Origin: Pratylenchus scribneri
Taxonomy: Eukaryota > Nematoda > Chromadorea > Rhabditida > Pratylenchidae
NCBI GenBank assembly: GCA_030063045.1
Contig: JAQSEB010000008.1
Span: 1,984,001 to 2,048,000 of the forward strand
Reading direction: 5' to 3'
DNA length: 64,000 nt
This document shows positions 36,672-49,563 of this stretch, piece by piece; position 1 is the first letter of the stretch; the number at the start of each line of letters is the position of its first letter. The notes beneath the pieces were generated by a model, which saw only the letters and a list, made by a program, of their open reading frames with translations, had not been told where the DNA came from and made no database searches. The position numbers and the translations under genes were made by a program.

Positions 36672-37813
36672 TCATTGACTCTTCTCTTTGAAAAATTCAC
36701 GCAATAAAAATTCATAAAGTGTATTTGTCAATCCCCAAGTTAACAATGAACGCGTAAAATTGAGATGAACACCGCGATAAAGTGCCGGTAGTGAGCCACC
36801 ACGTTCTGCCATTATTTTGCCAAATATTCTCCAGAATGAACAGAATTCAAGGCCAATAATTGACTAAAAAAATATAATTATTTTATTAAATTAGTGAAAT
36901 AATCTTACTTGCATCCTTGCTTTGATTACATTGCATGGAAAAAATATCGTTGAAATGCAGCCGCCCAATAATCCTCCACTGATAAAATTTGCTATGGCAT
37001 TCTTCGTTCTGGTGTCATTTTGTTTTGGCAAACATTTGAGCACAAATTCGCGCAAAGGCTCCCGTAATGAAAAGAACATAACATTGCTGCACCTGAAAAT
37101 TGTTTTAATTAATTTGGTTAATAATTTTATTTGAATAATACCCGTTTCGGATTATCACAATAGTTGCACCCCTGTAGAATCTGGAAAATTAAAATTCTTT
37201 TAAAAATAAATTTGATTAAACAAATTACTTACTCTTTAAATGGATATTCTTTGTAGATCATTTTGAGCGCTTGTCCTGTGTTTTTGAACCGATTTTGGTG
37301 CTCCCTTGTTTGAAGTAGTGCTTGAATTCGCTCCAATGGACTCAGAATTGCTTCAGTTGCACCAGCTAAAAAAGATATTATTTCCAAATTTTATGAAAGT
37401 ATGTATAAAACCTAGAAACGAGCATAGGCAATGACAAAAACTCGGTCCCTTTTTTGAGCAGTGAAAAAATTGTTGGTATTTTTCATTGGTGCCGAACCTT
37501 AAATTTTATTTTTAATAATTTAAAATTAACAAAGCATACATAATCGATCTGGTGGTTGTTCTTTGGATAAGTGGAGGCAGTAAACCACGATACAAATGCC
37601 TGATCCCTTCTTTTCTGAGCTAAAAATTAAAACTTATTGAAAATGTAGAATATATTATAAATAAACCTGTTTTATTGCATCAAGTACAACAATGTTGTAC
37701 CGTGTTTGACGGAAGATGAGCTTGGTTTGGGGAAATAATATGCAAGTTTCAATGCATCCGGCGCTCCACCCACAAATAAATTCTTTATAGCGATTTGCTG
37801 AAGTTGTCGCCAT
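36672..37813 (-). CDS. SLC25A51-like mitochondrial carrier (NAD+ carrier type)
   Basis: A six-helix mitochondrial inner-membrane carrier, closest in my reading to SLC25A51/52 (MCART1), reported as the mammalian mitochondrial NAD+ transporter. The three repeat signatures appear as [22 protein letters not shown] and [12 protein letters not shown], each followed by carrier-type sequence ([44 protein letters not shown]). The start at 37813 gives [19 protein letters not shown], the short N-terminus usual for the family. The C-terminus is [11 protein letters not shown]. About eight exons with short introns. The substrate is inferred from family only. It lies directly upstream of rpl-26. Confidence 0.9.
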
Positions 37814-38574
37814 ACCATATATTTCTGCAAATTTTATTACCTATATTATATTTGTTTATCGTGGGTGTAACAGCTTTGGCATGTTAATTATATTTAACCT
37901 AGGGCTAGATACATGTCTTTTAAGTTTAAGGTTCAAATCTAATCATTGTACTTGTACTTCTACATTTTTTAATGAGAATGAGGGCGGGATGGGATGAGAT
38001 GTGGGGGTGGTCAAAAATCTCGCGCAATTATTATTAATATTATATCTCAATAATCAATCAATTAATTATAGATTATGATTATCAAAAATCATTAAATAGA
38101 TTCTGCGATCGATTCGATGCCGAGCCGATCGGATCGGTATCGATGCGATGCTGTGATAGAGTGTTTTAATTGAGGAGAGATTTAGAGAAAAAAATGGGAT
38201 TAAAATTCTTTTCTTATAATAAAATGCCAATTATATTTTTTAAAACTATTTTGATGGGTTCTAATTTACCGTACGCCGTCCTTCCTGGCTTCCTAGTTAA
38301 TCGTATAATTGTCTAAAAATCCCGTGATTACCTATTATGAACATAGGAGTGGATCTTGGTAATTTTCATTCTATTTATTGAGGTGTTATTTATGAGCATT
38401 CGATTCAACAATAAATAGCATGCCTTTTAATTTATAAAAAATACATATCTGATAATAAACGAATAAAATTTAACTTGGAATGGTATAAAAATTAAGATTT
38501 TATGCATTTAAATGAATTTTACATTTAATTATATTTATAAACAATCAATCAATATCATCAATTAATTATTCTTC
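37814..38574. other. Intergenic; no gene seen
   Basis: AT-rich, with a GATCG-rich patch near 38105-38150 built from repeated CGATGC/GCCGATC-like words. No frame or RNA gene recognised. Confidence 0.45.
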
Positions 38575-40421
38575 CTAATCGGATGCGGATCCTGTATCTG
38601 CTACTTTCTGCAACAATTGTCGAGAAATGACGAGACGTTGAATTTGCGAAGTTCCTTAATATTTTGATTAAAATGGGAATTTTAACGGAAATAACCTTCA
38701 TAGATTTGATATATTTTCGCATCTCTCATCAATTTTTCTGCCGGATATTCGCTGTTGTATCCATTCCCACCAAAAATCTTTAATGTTTTATTCAATTTAA
38801 TAATTATTTTTATGTCGTATATTTTTAACCTGGACAGCATTTGTTGTAGTTTGCATTGCGGTATCAGCGGCAAAACATTTTGCAATCGAAGCATAATATG
38901 AAGATCTGACGCCTTTGTCAACATCCAATGCTGCTCTGTAAGTAATCAGACGTGCCAATTCCAAATTTATTGCCATATCTGCCAGCATGAATGAGACGCC
39001 TTGGTGCTAAATTAAAAGAGAGATTAATTGAAATATAATAATTTTACATGTGCAATTGGAACAGTAAAAGTCTTCCTCTCGAGAGCATATTTTGATGCTT
39101 CATCCAAAGCGCGCCAAGCAAGTCCAACAGCAGCGGCTGCCACTCCAGGTCGTGTGGCTGAAAAGTAAATGATAAATGAATAAAGAATAAATCTTGATTT
39201 TTTGTTCCAAACTCAAATCTAATGAAACACATATTTCTAAATTTAAAATTTCTTTTAATAAAATTTACTATCAAATGCGCCCATTGCCACTTTGAAACCA
39301 ATGCCGGGTGCGCCGAGGACATTTTCTTTTGGAACTTGAACATCTTCGAATGTAATTGTTCGAGTGTCAGAGCATCGTTGTCCCATATTAAGTTCCTTTT
39401 CAAAATATATTTTTTTTTATTGAATTGTTTAAAACCTTCTTTCCACGTGATATTCCCGGCGTGTCCCCATCAACAATGAATGCAGTGAATGCTTAAATAT
39501 AAATTATAATTAATCATTTAATTAAATTCTTTTACCCTTTCCGGCTGGTGCCTTTGGGTCAGGATCGCTCCTTGCCAGAACAAAAAACCATTTAGCATGT
39601 CCTCCACCCGTAATCCACGCCTAAAGGATTAAATAGCTATTCAATGATGGAAAAATATTTACTTTTGATCCATTCAGTACCCATTTGTCGCCTTAATTTA
39701 ATCAAAAATAAATTAAGAATTAAATTTGGGAATTAAACCTTTTAGAACGGCTGTTGTTTTAACACCGCTCACATCAGATCCAGCTCCTAAAAAATATTCC
39801 ATTGTTCAAAATATCTTAAATTTCTGCCAACCGGGTTCAGTTACGCAATAACTCTAAAAATTTACCAAAATTATTGGAAAAATTATAATTTTAAAACTAA
39901 CCGCAATTAATGGTTCAGCAGCCAACATTCCGGCATATTTCTTCTTCTGTTCTTCATTTCCGGCAAGAAGTAGTGGTGCAAGAGCAAGAGATGGTCCCAT
40001 AATTGCCAATTGAATTCCCGAACAACCGTAAGCTAAGGCCTCAATTATTAATGCTGTTTCCATATTTCCGCAACCAGGTCCGCATAAAATTGTAAAATTA
40101 TTTTATTAATATAAAAATAAATAATATTACCATATTTTTCGGGTATCATTGGATTCATAAGTCCGAGTGAATGAACTTGTTTGATTATATCCCAAGGAAA
40201 TTCCATCGTTTGATCATAATAACTGGCCTTGGGCGCAATAACATCTTTGGCAAATTTTAATGAACTTTGTTGAATTTCTTTTTGCCTTTAATGATAAAAA
40301 TTTAAATTAAAAATATTTATTTTTGAACTCACTGATCTGTTAATTCAAAACTCATTGGTCTTTTGAATGCAAGAAAAGCCCCTCGAGGCTGCAATGTTGC
40401 CAACAATTTTCGATGGAGCAT
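38575..40421 (-). CDS. Medium-chain acyl-CoA dehydrogenase, paralogue A (mitochondrial)
   Basis: ACADM-type flavoenzyme for the first step of mitochondrial fatty-acid beta-oxidation. The start at 40421 gives a presequence-like N-terminus ([19 protein letters not shown]). Conserved blocks: [15 protein letters not shown] (acyl-CoA/FAD signature), [28 protein letters not shown] and [20 protein letters not shown]. The catalytic Glu is in QIYEGTSQIQR and the protein ends VADTGSASD. Most introns are short. It starts 169 bp after the end of paralogue B on the same strand, an operon-like gap, and the pair arose by tandem duplication. Confidence 0.92.
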
Positions 40422-40590
40422 ATTGTTCTGATAAAAAATTAAATAAATGAAAAATAAATGAAGAAAATTATTCCAAATATGCTTAATGAAATTATACATG
40501 ATAAAATTGTGAACAAAATTTAAAATCAAATCAAATCTTTTATCTGATTATATTTATTTTATTCTGTACAATTATTATTTTATATTATTT

Positions 40591-42242
40591 TTAGAAGACA
40601 GCCGAAGTTCCGGTTTGAGCGACCCGTTGAAGCAATTGCCGAGAAATGACGAGACGTTGAATTTGTGATGTTCCTTTTTAATTAATTTAAATTAATAATT
40701 AATTCATTTTTGCCAAAAAATACCTTCATATATTTGGAAAATCTTTGCATCCCGCATCAATTTTTCCACAGGAAATTCAGTGTTGAATCCATTTCCCCCA
40801 AATATCTGTAAAATGTTTATTAAATCATTAATGATTAATCAGAGAATTAAAAAAAATACTTGAACAGCATTTGTGGCAGCTTGATTGGCTGTATCAGCCG
40901 CAAAACATTTTGCAATCGAAGCCCAATATGCCCCCGGCCTTCCAAGGTCAACCTCTTGTGCACTTTTGTAAGTCATCAATCTGGACAGCTCCAAATTCAT
41001 GGCCATGTCGGCGAGCATGAATGAGACGCCTTGATGCTTCACAAAATTGATTAAATAATAATATTCTTTTAAATAAATTTACATGTGCGATTGGATAGCC
41101 AAATGTTTTCCTCTCGAGGGCATATTTTGAAGCTTCATCCAGGGCACGGGCTGCCAGACCAACGGCCAATGCCGCAACAATTGGCCGAGTTTTGTCGAAT
41201 GTTTTCATCGCCACTTTGAATCCTTCTCCAGGGGCGCCAACCACTTGTGAATTTGGTACACGGACATCCTCGAAATTGATTGCTCTTGTGTCCGAACAAC
41301 GTTGGCCCAAATTTATTTCCTAAAAACAAACAATAAAAAATAAATAAAAAAAATTGAAATACTTTCTTTCCTCTCGTTAGACCAGGCGTATTTCCATCCA
41401 CTGCGAATGCTGTGAAGGCCTAAAATGATTAAATTTAAATGATAAAATATTTAATGAATACCTTCCCTGCGGGGATTTTTGGATCTGGATTAGTTCTAGC
41501 CAGGACGAAAAACCAATTAGCAACACCGCCATTTGTAATCCACATTTTTGAACCATTTATCTTAAATTTATATTTAAAAATGAATTATCTTCAAATTACT
41601 TACCACCCATTCATCTCCCTTTTTCTCTGCTTTTGTCTTCAATCCGGCCACATCAGAGCCAGCCCCTGGTTCAGTAACACAATAACCCTAAATTTATGAA
41701 TAAAAGTCAAAAGATGTAACAATTATACCGCCATAAGTGGTTCCTCAATTAAACGGGTTAGGAATTTTTTCTTGACTTCTTCATTGCCACAAAGAATTAA
41801 TGGTGTTGCAGCCAAATCATTGCCTAGAATGGCAGTGCCCATCCCAGTGCAACCATAACCAATTGCTTCACTGATTAAAACATTACTGACCAAATCCATA
41901 TCAAGTCCGCCTAAAATTATTTTTTAATAAAATATTTTTGCATTAATTAAACCATATTCTGTTGGAATGTCCACATTCATGAATCCATTCGCATGAGCTT
42001 TCTTTATAATATCCCAAGGAAATTCCATTGTTTGATCATGGTGGCTTGCTTTGGGAATTATTTCATCGCGAGTGAATTTCTTCACAGCATCCTGCAATTG
42101 TTTTTGCTCCTCTGTTAATGCTGTAAAAATTTTATTTAATAATTCTTTTAATTTTACCAATGTCAAATCCGCTTCTCAATTTGGGCGTTGTCGTGAATTG
42201 CCGGCTATTTATTTGCAAATATTTTGGAAGAATTCTGAACAT
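40591..42242 (-). CDS. Medium-chain acyl-CoA dehydrogenase, paralogue B (mitochondrial)
   Basis: Second ACADM-type gene. The start at 42242 gives a basic presequence ([20 protein letters not shown]). Shared and diagnostic blocks: [87 protein letters not shown] and QIYEGTSQIQR with the catalytic Glu. It ends [10 protein letters not shown]. Many splice positions coincide with paralogue A, and the C-terminal exon text [11 protein letters not shown] is identical in both. It is closer to vertebrate MCAD in several motifs (FNTE rather than YNSE), so it is probably the more conserved copy. Confidence 0.93.
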
Positions 42243-42826
42243 TTTCGGCTAGTAGAAATTAATATTTTATTCCAAATGCGATTTAAATTCTAAATTATAA
42301 TATTTAATTTCACATTATTCCTCCTAATTTGATCAATTATTTATTTTTTTTCCTATTGTAAATGGAATCTAGGAAAATAAAGAACGAGGGGCAATTAAAT
42401 GGGTAACAAAGTTCAAAGTCCATCCTTCCTTTTCATCCATCCTTTTGCACATGGAATTTTAGTGTTGATGTTGACGTAGGCAAGAGTATTTCCCTCCCCT
42501 TGTCTGTTTCGCCTATTTACTCTTTAATAAATAAAACCTTCTTTGTAATAGATCTAATAAGCTACAATTAAACTTTAATCATCATCTCCCCCTCATTAAA
42601 AAAAGCAATGTTTTAGCCGGTTAAAAGGCGAACCGATAATTTATGAATTATGATAATGATAAACAATGTTCATTGATATAATATTAATCAGTTATTATCA
42701 CTTCGTATTTTACGAATATGGAATGTAATTTGGCATAAAAAATAAATAAATTTATTCCAAGCAAAAGTAATGAAGGAAATAAACAAAAACGAATAAAATA
42801 ATCCAGTTTATTGGTCCAGCAGGAAT
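42243..42826. other. Intergenic; no gene seen
   Basis: AT-rich spacer between the proteasome gene and the dehydrogenase pair. Contains polyadenylation-type AATAAA words on the minus strand side. No frame seen. Confidence 0.45.
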
Positions 42827-43753
42827 TTAAGCAACTTCCATCTGCTGTTCTCGTTCAATTTGCTTCAACAGATCATCAATTTCGTTGGTGGTCAGAAGCT
42901 TCTGAGTGCATTCTCGATTTGCATCCAATTTCATAATCTATTTGAATTTTGATGAGATTAATCTATTTTAATAAAATTTACCGCAATTTCCATATTCTGT
43001 GCACCAGATTGTACAACAGGCGAAAGTGCTTTGACCATTAATTTCAGTGCGCTATCCTCATTGGCGATTGTCTCATCATTGTAATGCTTTTCCAAATATT
43101 CCTTGACCACTCTTTCATTTCGGCCAATGGAACCAGCTTGTAATTCGTAATAAACACCGGATGGCTCAGTCGTGAAGAGATGCGGAGTTGCATCTGGGTC
43201 GAAGCCACCAATGAGCATAGAAATACCGAAAGGACGTCGGCCAGTCGTTTGTGTGAATTCCTATAAAATAAATGAGTGCATGACTGTATCATTTGTTTAA
43301 ATACCTGCTTGATGTCAGCAATAATACGAGAAATATGTTTCAATTTGACCGGATCTTCAAGTGTCAATTTGTAGGATTCGCATTCACGTCTAGCATGATC
43401 AATGAGAACGCGAGCATCAGCACTCAAACCGGAAAATGCGGCCATAATGTGCTGTGAATATTAAATAAGAATTTTCATTTTCGGCAAAATAGAAAATTAC
43501 TTACGTTATCCAATTCGTGAATTTTACGGATGGTTCGATCATCTTGTAAAATCGGAACCGATTTCTATAATAAAATTTTTGAGAAAAATAGAATTATTTG
43601 TTTTGTAACCTTTTCAACGCCTATCACCACACAATCCTTCCCTTTGACTGCAACAGCTGTTGAACCCTTTTTCACGGCTTCTTGCGCATAATCAACTTGG
43701 AATAGACGACCATCTGGCGAAAAAATTGTGATTGTTCTGTCATAGCGTTCCAT
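42827..43753 (-). CDS. pas-4: 20S proteasome subunit alpha-4 (PSMA7 type)
   Basis: Alpha-ring subunit of the 20S proteasome. The start at 43753 gives [20 protein letters not shown] and [18 protein letters not shown], the proteasome alpha N-terminal signature with the alpha-4 YAQEAVKKG form. Further blocks: [60 protein letters not shown]. The C-terminal tail is [16 protein letters not shown] at 42827. Five exons, short introns. Length agrees with the family (about 250 residues). Confidence 0.95.
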
Positions 43754-44000
43754 CTTTGATTGATGATTTGATGATGATGTAGTTTAAAATTTTAATTTAT
43801 CAGGCTTTACAATCGCTGAATATCATAAACAAAATTACATTGATAAAATTGGAAAATAATTAATTAATGTAATCATAAAATTCCAGCTTCTGCAACTGCA
43901 GTCAGCATCAGAGGCCGGCCGATTGATTGATAAAGTTGAATTACCTAGATTAGAATGATGGTCAAAAAAAATCAGAAAACAAAATCAAATCATCAAAAAA

Positions 44001-46170
44001 CGTGAATGCTCAGTTCAGCGAAAAAGACAAATAAGCGCATTTCAGCGAAAATGGACATTTATTTTAAATTTTCTAATTTGGCGTTTTGATATTAAAAAAT
44101 AAATAAAAAAGAGAATTATTAAAAACAAAAACATCAACAAATATCAATCACATCATAATCATACTAATGCTTTTAATCAATTAATTATAAAATAAATTAT
44201 TCAATTCGAGCGAGAAAAACTAAAGCAAATGGTTTAAGAATTAAGATATATTTTTTTAAACAAATTAATATAAAACATTCTTAAACAAAACATTGTTTCC
44301 AAAATAATAATATTCAAATTTTTTCAACAAACAAATTATGTAATTTTCAAGCAGATGCTTTTTTTTTGGCATAAATAGAGGTTTATTTTTTATTATCAAC
44401 CGGCGAAAACATATTCATTCAAATTTTATTTAAGGTTGGCCCAATTTGTATTTGATCAATGGAGTGAATTATTTATTTACAAGGCATTGATGCTGATGGA
44501 TTGGCTAATGGTACAAAGTCAAAGTTACGCTTTAGTTAATTTAATATAAAATGAAATATAATTTTAAATAATTTTTTAAAAAATCAAAAGAATTTGGCTT
44601 TGTTTTATCAATTTTCAGATGCCGGCGGATGTTGATAGGCTCGAACCTCGAATAGCAATAAGCTGAAGGCCATGGACAGCGAAAGATTTATCTGCCCAAT
44701 GTTTTGGCGTTATCTTTGCCGTCAATGTTGAAAGGTTTCTATTTTTCTATCAATTTATTAAGCAATATCTATTTTCAATCTCGTTAAACACACACTTGAC
44801 TAACCTAACCCCTCGGCACATAGGCAATAATGCGTCTTCCTAGGCACATTTCAGCGGAAAACGCCGAGTTTTTTCAGTCAAACGGAATATTTGACCATCC
44901 CAGTGGATTAAGACAGCGGAAAAACGCCCGACGTTTTTCCGCTGATTCTGATCACAGTAGGGCTGGCCATTTTTTCCTCCGAAATATTTAAATAAATTAA
45001 TTTAAAAATTATTTAAAAATTAAATTCCATTCTTAAGTTGGTTTCTCTCATATTTCCGCTCTGGCCATTCGCCATTTGGTCCATGCAATGGACTCACGAC
45101 TCATCAAATGGCCGAAACCCGAAGTCCGTGCCGGAATACTTCGCCAAACTTCCAATCGAATCGATTGACTCTTGTCGCATTGTTGGCCAATGATTTGAAC
45201 AATTTTTCAATTTGTTGGTCCAACTCTCAGAAAAATCAATAAGGTAAAATTTGGAATTGTAAACAAATCATACAATAATTTGGGAATATGGATAGGTAGA
45301 TTTGATTTATTTGGTTGAATGAATGAATAAATTATTAATAATATCATTAAAGCTTTTATAATTGTTGTAGATTTTCATTCAAATTAAAGATGGTGGATTT
45401 GATCCAATTGCATCGATCGCACTTTGTCAAAGCACTTTCCAAAAAAAATTTATAATGAATTTAAAAATATTAATTTAAACTAATATTTAATTATTTAATT
45501 TATTATAGATAACGCCGACAGCATGACAAATGACAATAAATGGGATTTTCGTTTGCAAAATGGTTATGGCAATGTCGTATACCATCAATAATCAATCGTT
45601 TATGGGCAAATATCAAAGTTAAGTTTTCGTAAAAATAAAAATTACAAGCAAAATTAATTATTAAATATCAAATTAATTTCATAAAATTTTAATTAAAAAA
45701 ATTAAATTGAATTTGGCTTTGTTTTGATAAATTTAGTTCGATTACGACGGACAAGCCGGCAGTAAGACCATGCAATGACAGAGCAATTCTGCAGGCAGCC
45801 CTATTTGGCGAACAAACATTTGGCAAAAATAGAAGAAACAGAAATTGATATATTTTCATATCATTTAAATAAATTTGTTTTGTTTTAATTTTCATATTTA
45901 TAATATTACAATTATTTATATATAATAATTCAATCAAGCAATAGAATAAATATTAATCTCGAATTCACCCGCAAATTTAATTTAATTTCACATCATGAAA
46001 TAATTATTAATTTTTATTTTTTAAATGCGGTATTATTGGCGGGAATTTGAAATAATTGTCCTTTTTCGCTGAAATGAGCAAACATAATGCCAAATTGCGG
46101 GAATTTAAAATAAATGTCCATTTTCGCTGAAATGCGCTTATTTGTCTTTTTCGCTGAACTGACACAGCAC
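44001..46170. mobile_element. 2.17-kb long-TIR element, Mutator-like or foldback, non-autonomous
   Basis: Perfect 60-bp inverted repeats lie at 44011-44070 (starting CAGTTCAGCGAAAAAGAC) and 46102-46161. The outer 10 bp at each end are partly complementary (GTG...CAC). The 10-bp word CATCAAAAAA flanks both sides (43991-44000 and 46171-46180), as expected for a target-site duplication of Mutator-like size. TTTCGCTGAAATG words repeat inside the right end. No transposase frame is visible. Inner parts repeat each other (TTTGGCTTTGTTTT near 44595 and 45714) and include GC-richer patches at 44840-44970 and 45060-45210 that look foreign to the AT-rich surroundings. Confidence 0.8.
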
Positions 46171-46458
46171 CATCAAAAAAAAGAATTTTTATTTTTTTAA
46201 TGACAATTCATCCAAAATAAAATAAATAGCCAAATTAAAAATCAGGAATTTTGGCTGGCTTCTTTTGGACTTTTTTGGCTCACTCACACTTCACAGAGCA
46301 GCGTAAGTAATAAAATTGGAGGTGGATGGTGGAGGGTGAAAAGTCTCACGAAAAAATGAACAGATTTATTTTTTAAAATTTTATGTTAGATTTGATCTTA
46401 GATTTTAATTGAATTTTTTTTTAGAATTTATTTATTTAATTTGTGTTTAATTTAAAAA

Positions 46459-48588
46459 ATGGAAGACAAAGAGAACTCCGAAAATGAAATTTCTCGCTGC
46501 TTAAAGAATAATTTGCCTACGGATGCGATGCAACAATTTGATAATAAATTCCCAATTATGGAAGTTGAACCAGAGCCGTTGACAACGAAGGTAATTTTTA
46601 AAGCACTATTAATTAATTAATAATTACTCTTTTAGATATATTACTTCGTAGACGATCAACCAATGCCATATTCCACCGAAATACCTGTTCCGCCTTCAAA
46701 AATCACCTTAAATGACTTCAAAAAATTCATTACCAGACGAAACTACAAATATTATTTGAAAGTGATGGATTCAGCATTGAATGCGTAATTTTATATTTTT
46801 ATGACGTTTATATTTAAATTTTTATAGAGAAGTGAAGGCCGAAATTCGCGATGAATTCGAAGCATTAAGGCCTAACGCAAATGGTCGTTTTGAAATTTTT
46901 CTTCTCTCTGAAAATCCAGGCCATGAATTTATTTCGAATGCTCCAATAATGCCGCAAATGATTAATCAATACCAGCCAAAGGAGAATCGACAAATTCGTG
47001 CGCCACTCACCACAAAGAGAACATCCACACTTTATCCTGAATCAAAAATGATTTTCGCCGGCCAAGGTTAAAAAGAATCATCATTAATTTAATGATTGAA
47101 TTGATTTAATCAGAACAACCAGAAGAGAGTCAAAATCGTCTTTTCGCTGATTCCAATTTTGCTAGCAGTCTTTCTGATGGCGATTCTCAGTCAGTATTAA
47201 TATTCATCAATTATTCAATCAAATATTCCATTCTTTCTTAGATATACGACCACCGATTTTACCAGCGTTTCTCAACAGAATCCACATCGTCAATATGCAA
47301 CTCGTCATTATGGAATGGATGTTGGTGGTGGCCATGGCCATCATCATCATCACAATAATCCAATGATGAGCTCAAATCGGCGATTTGATGGCAACAATAA
47401 ACCAATATGGACCAGGGAAAAACGTAAACGCTATCGACGCTCTCCGCCACCTTCTTTTATGTCAAGCACATTTGAGGACACCGAAATTTCAATGGCATTG
47501 GATTTGATTACGGTTATTAAGAAAATAAATTAAAATATCAAATTAATATTGATTAGGTCACCTTCAATATGGACAATCGACGACCATTTGGAATGTCCGT
47601 TGTTGTGAAGAGAAATCGATCATTTTATGGGATTGTGGTGCATGAAGTCATTCCAAGTAAATTAAAAAAATTCAAAATAATTTTACAATAAATTTGGCAG
47701 ATAGTTTAGTCGCATTGGATGGTCGAATAAAGCCAGGATATATTCTTCTCGAGATCAATGGAATTCCATTGGATGAATACGATTCACCGGAAGATTCGAT
47801 CAAAATCCTTTCACAAGCAGTCCGAAATGCAGTTGAGAATAGAGGGTTAATGAATAATTATTATTTTCAATGACTAAATTATTTTTAAGTCAATTAAAAT
47901 TGACTTGCGCCCGCGGCGAAATTCCCAGACCAATGCACACATTCTTCCGACCACCACCGGCCGAACCAGTTCGTCCAATTGATCCAACCGCTTGGGTCCA
48001 ACATACAAATGCGGCTCGAGGTCTAGATGTGCCAAATGAACGAGACCTTAATGTTCAAAAACAACAAGGTATTATTATTTTAAGATAATATTTAGTTTCG
48101 GAATTTCCTCAAGAATTTGAGTTTTCTCATGCAATTATGGTGAACATGCAAAAATCGGCTACTCTTCCTAAAATTGCCACTGGGTCTCGTTTCCACCAAC
48201 TAAAAGCCAAACAAAACCAACCGAGTCAATTCCTTAATCAAAATAATTTTTTGCAAAATATATCTGTTTTTCAGTTTGTGACCAATCAACAAGTCCAATG
48301 AAACAACGAACTGGCCTCAAAATGATCCAAAACCCATCAACCGAAATTACCACAACCACCTCGGGCAATTCCTCCATGGAATGTTCCATTGGCCATCAAC
48401 CGGAACCAATTGGAGGTGGGCATTTTGAACAACAACCAACAAAGTCCTGCGGAACTGGCAACAACGGTGGAGGTCATGGACGAATTGGAACAGCTTTACG
48501 GCGTTTGGTGTGCATTTTGACCAACAAGCGGGGAAGCAAGACGAGGAAACGAAAAGCGAATTCAACAAAACGATCGGGCAAAAAATGA
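46459..48588 (+). CDS. Dishevelled-family Wnt signalling protein lacking a DEP domain
   Basis: Dishevelled proteins relay Wnt signals through DIX, PDZ and DEP domains. Here the DIX domain is clear: KIYYFVDDQPMPYSTEIP, DFKKFITRRNYKYYLK, NGRFEIFLLSE. A His/Gly-rich linker (GGGHGHHHHHNN) and a basic stretch follow. The PDZ domain is ALDLITVTFNMDNRRPFGMS, YGIVVHEVIP, LDGRIKPGYILLEINGIPLD. The usual PDZ-DEP linker is present (PIDPTAWVQHTNAARG), but no DEP sequence follows. Instead about 170 residues of Thr/Gly/Gln-rich sequence end in a Lys/Arg cluster (NKRGSKTRKRKANSTKRSGKK). Exons: 46459-46590, 46636-46784, 46828-47066, 47114-47189, 47242-47512, 47557-47656, 47701-47845, 47890-48068, 48096-48188, 48275-48588. 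Confidence 0.88.
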
Positions 48589-49563
48589 TCAATCCCCACA
48601 AATCACTTATTCTTTGCCATCCATCTCAAAATCTCATTCACAAATGCCATCAAAAAATGTTCTCATCCGATTTTTCACATTCTCTTTAATCGCCATAATT
48701 TATTTATTTATTTCTGTAATTTATTTTCGCATCAAATAATTCAAATTTTAAATGAATAATAGAAAAAATAATGTGGCATGGACACTCCTTTCTCCCATCC
48801 CTTCCCCCACCTCATGGTATCATTCATACCACAAATCCTTTGGCCATTAATCCATTTTGATGATCAATCAGTATAAATGTTTAATTTTATTGAAATGGTG
48901 AAAATTATTAAACGAGAATGGGAATCCAAATGAAGTTCTGGCTTGAGCCAGCGGGAACCAAACCAATGTGTTAAAATAGCTAGATCTTTGAACTCTAATT
49001 TGGGTGTTCGGTTGAGGTGTTGTATGGTGCTAAAGCATATTCACCGAAAGAGTCCCATTTAAGGCATTTTATCCAAACCGGTTTCTTTCATCAATTTACA
49101 GAGATTGAATGAACCAAAAATCAATGTTTCGGGTTCAGCATGTTGGTAAACCCTTAAAACCCGTTCTAAAAAATAAATTTGTAGATGTTACTAATAAAAA
49201 CATCTTGGGTTTGATTAGAATAACAACCTTAATCAAAAACAAATTTGTTATCCAACGACTCCTCTCTCCTCATAATCATAATTTTTGCATGGAATTCATA
49301 TTAAATGGAATAATTGACTCTTTCCATCCTTAATTAAAAAATATACAATTTCCGAAAATTCTTTTTTTTTTACATTTTATTCAAGAAATAGAACAATATA
49401 TATATGGAACAATTATAGATATGATGACATTAGGGGAAGAACAATAGTGGATGGAAGGGAATAGGGACATGACAAATTACAAGAATAGAGAGTTGGAATG
49501 GGTATGGGGACGTGGGAGAGATCGATCCTATGGTTGCTTCATCTTCTGGTTGTCTTCGGCGCA
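48589..49563. other. Intergenic; no gene seen
   Basis: AT-rich, with 3' ends of two convergent genes. A minor open frame at 49109-49333 has no recognisable feature. Confidence 0.45.

Noticed and set aside
44630..44680. tRNA-like B box (GGTTCGAGCC on the minus strand)
   Set aside because: No matching A box or acceptor stem could be found at the right distance.
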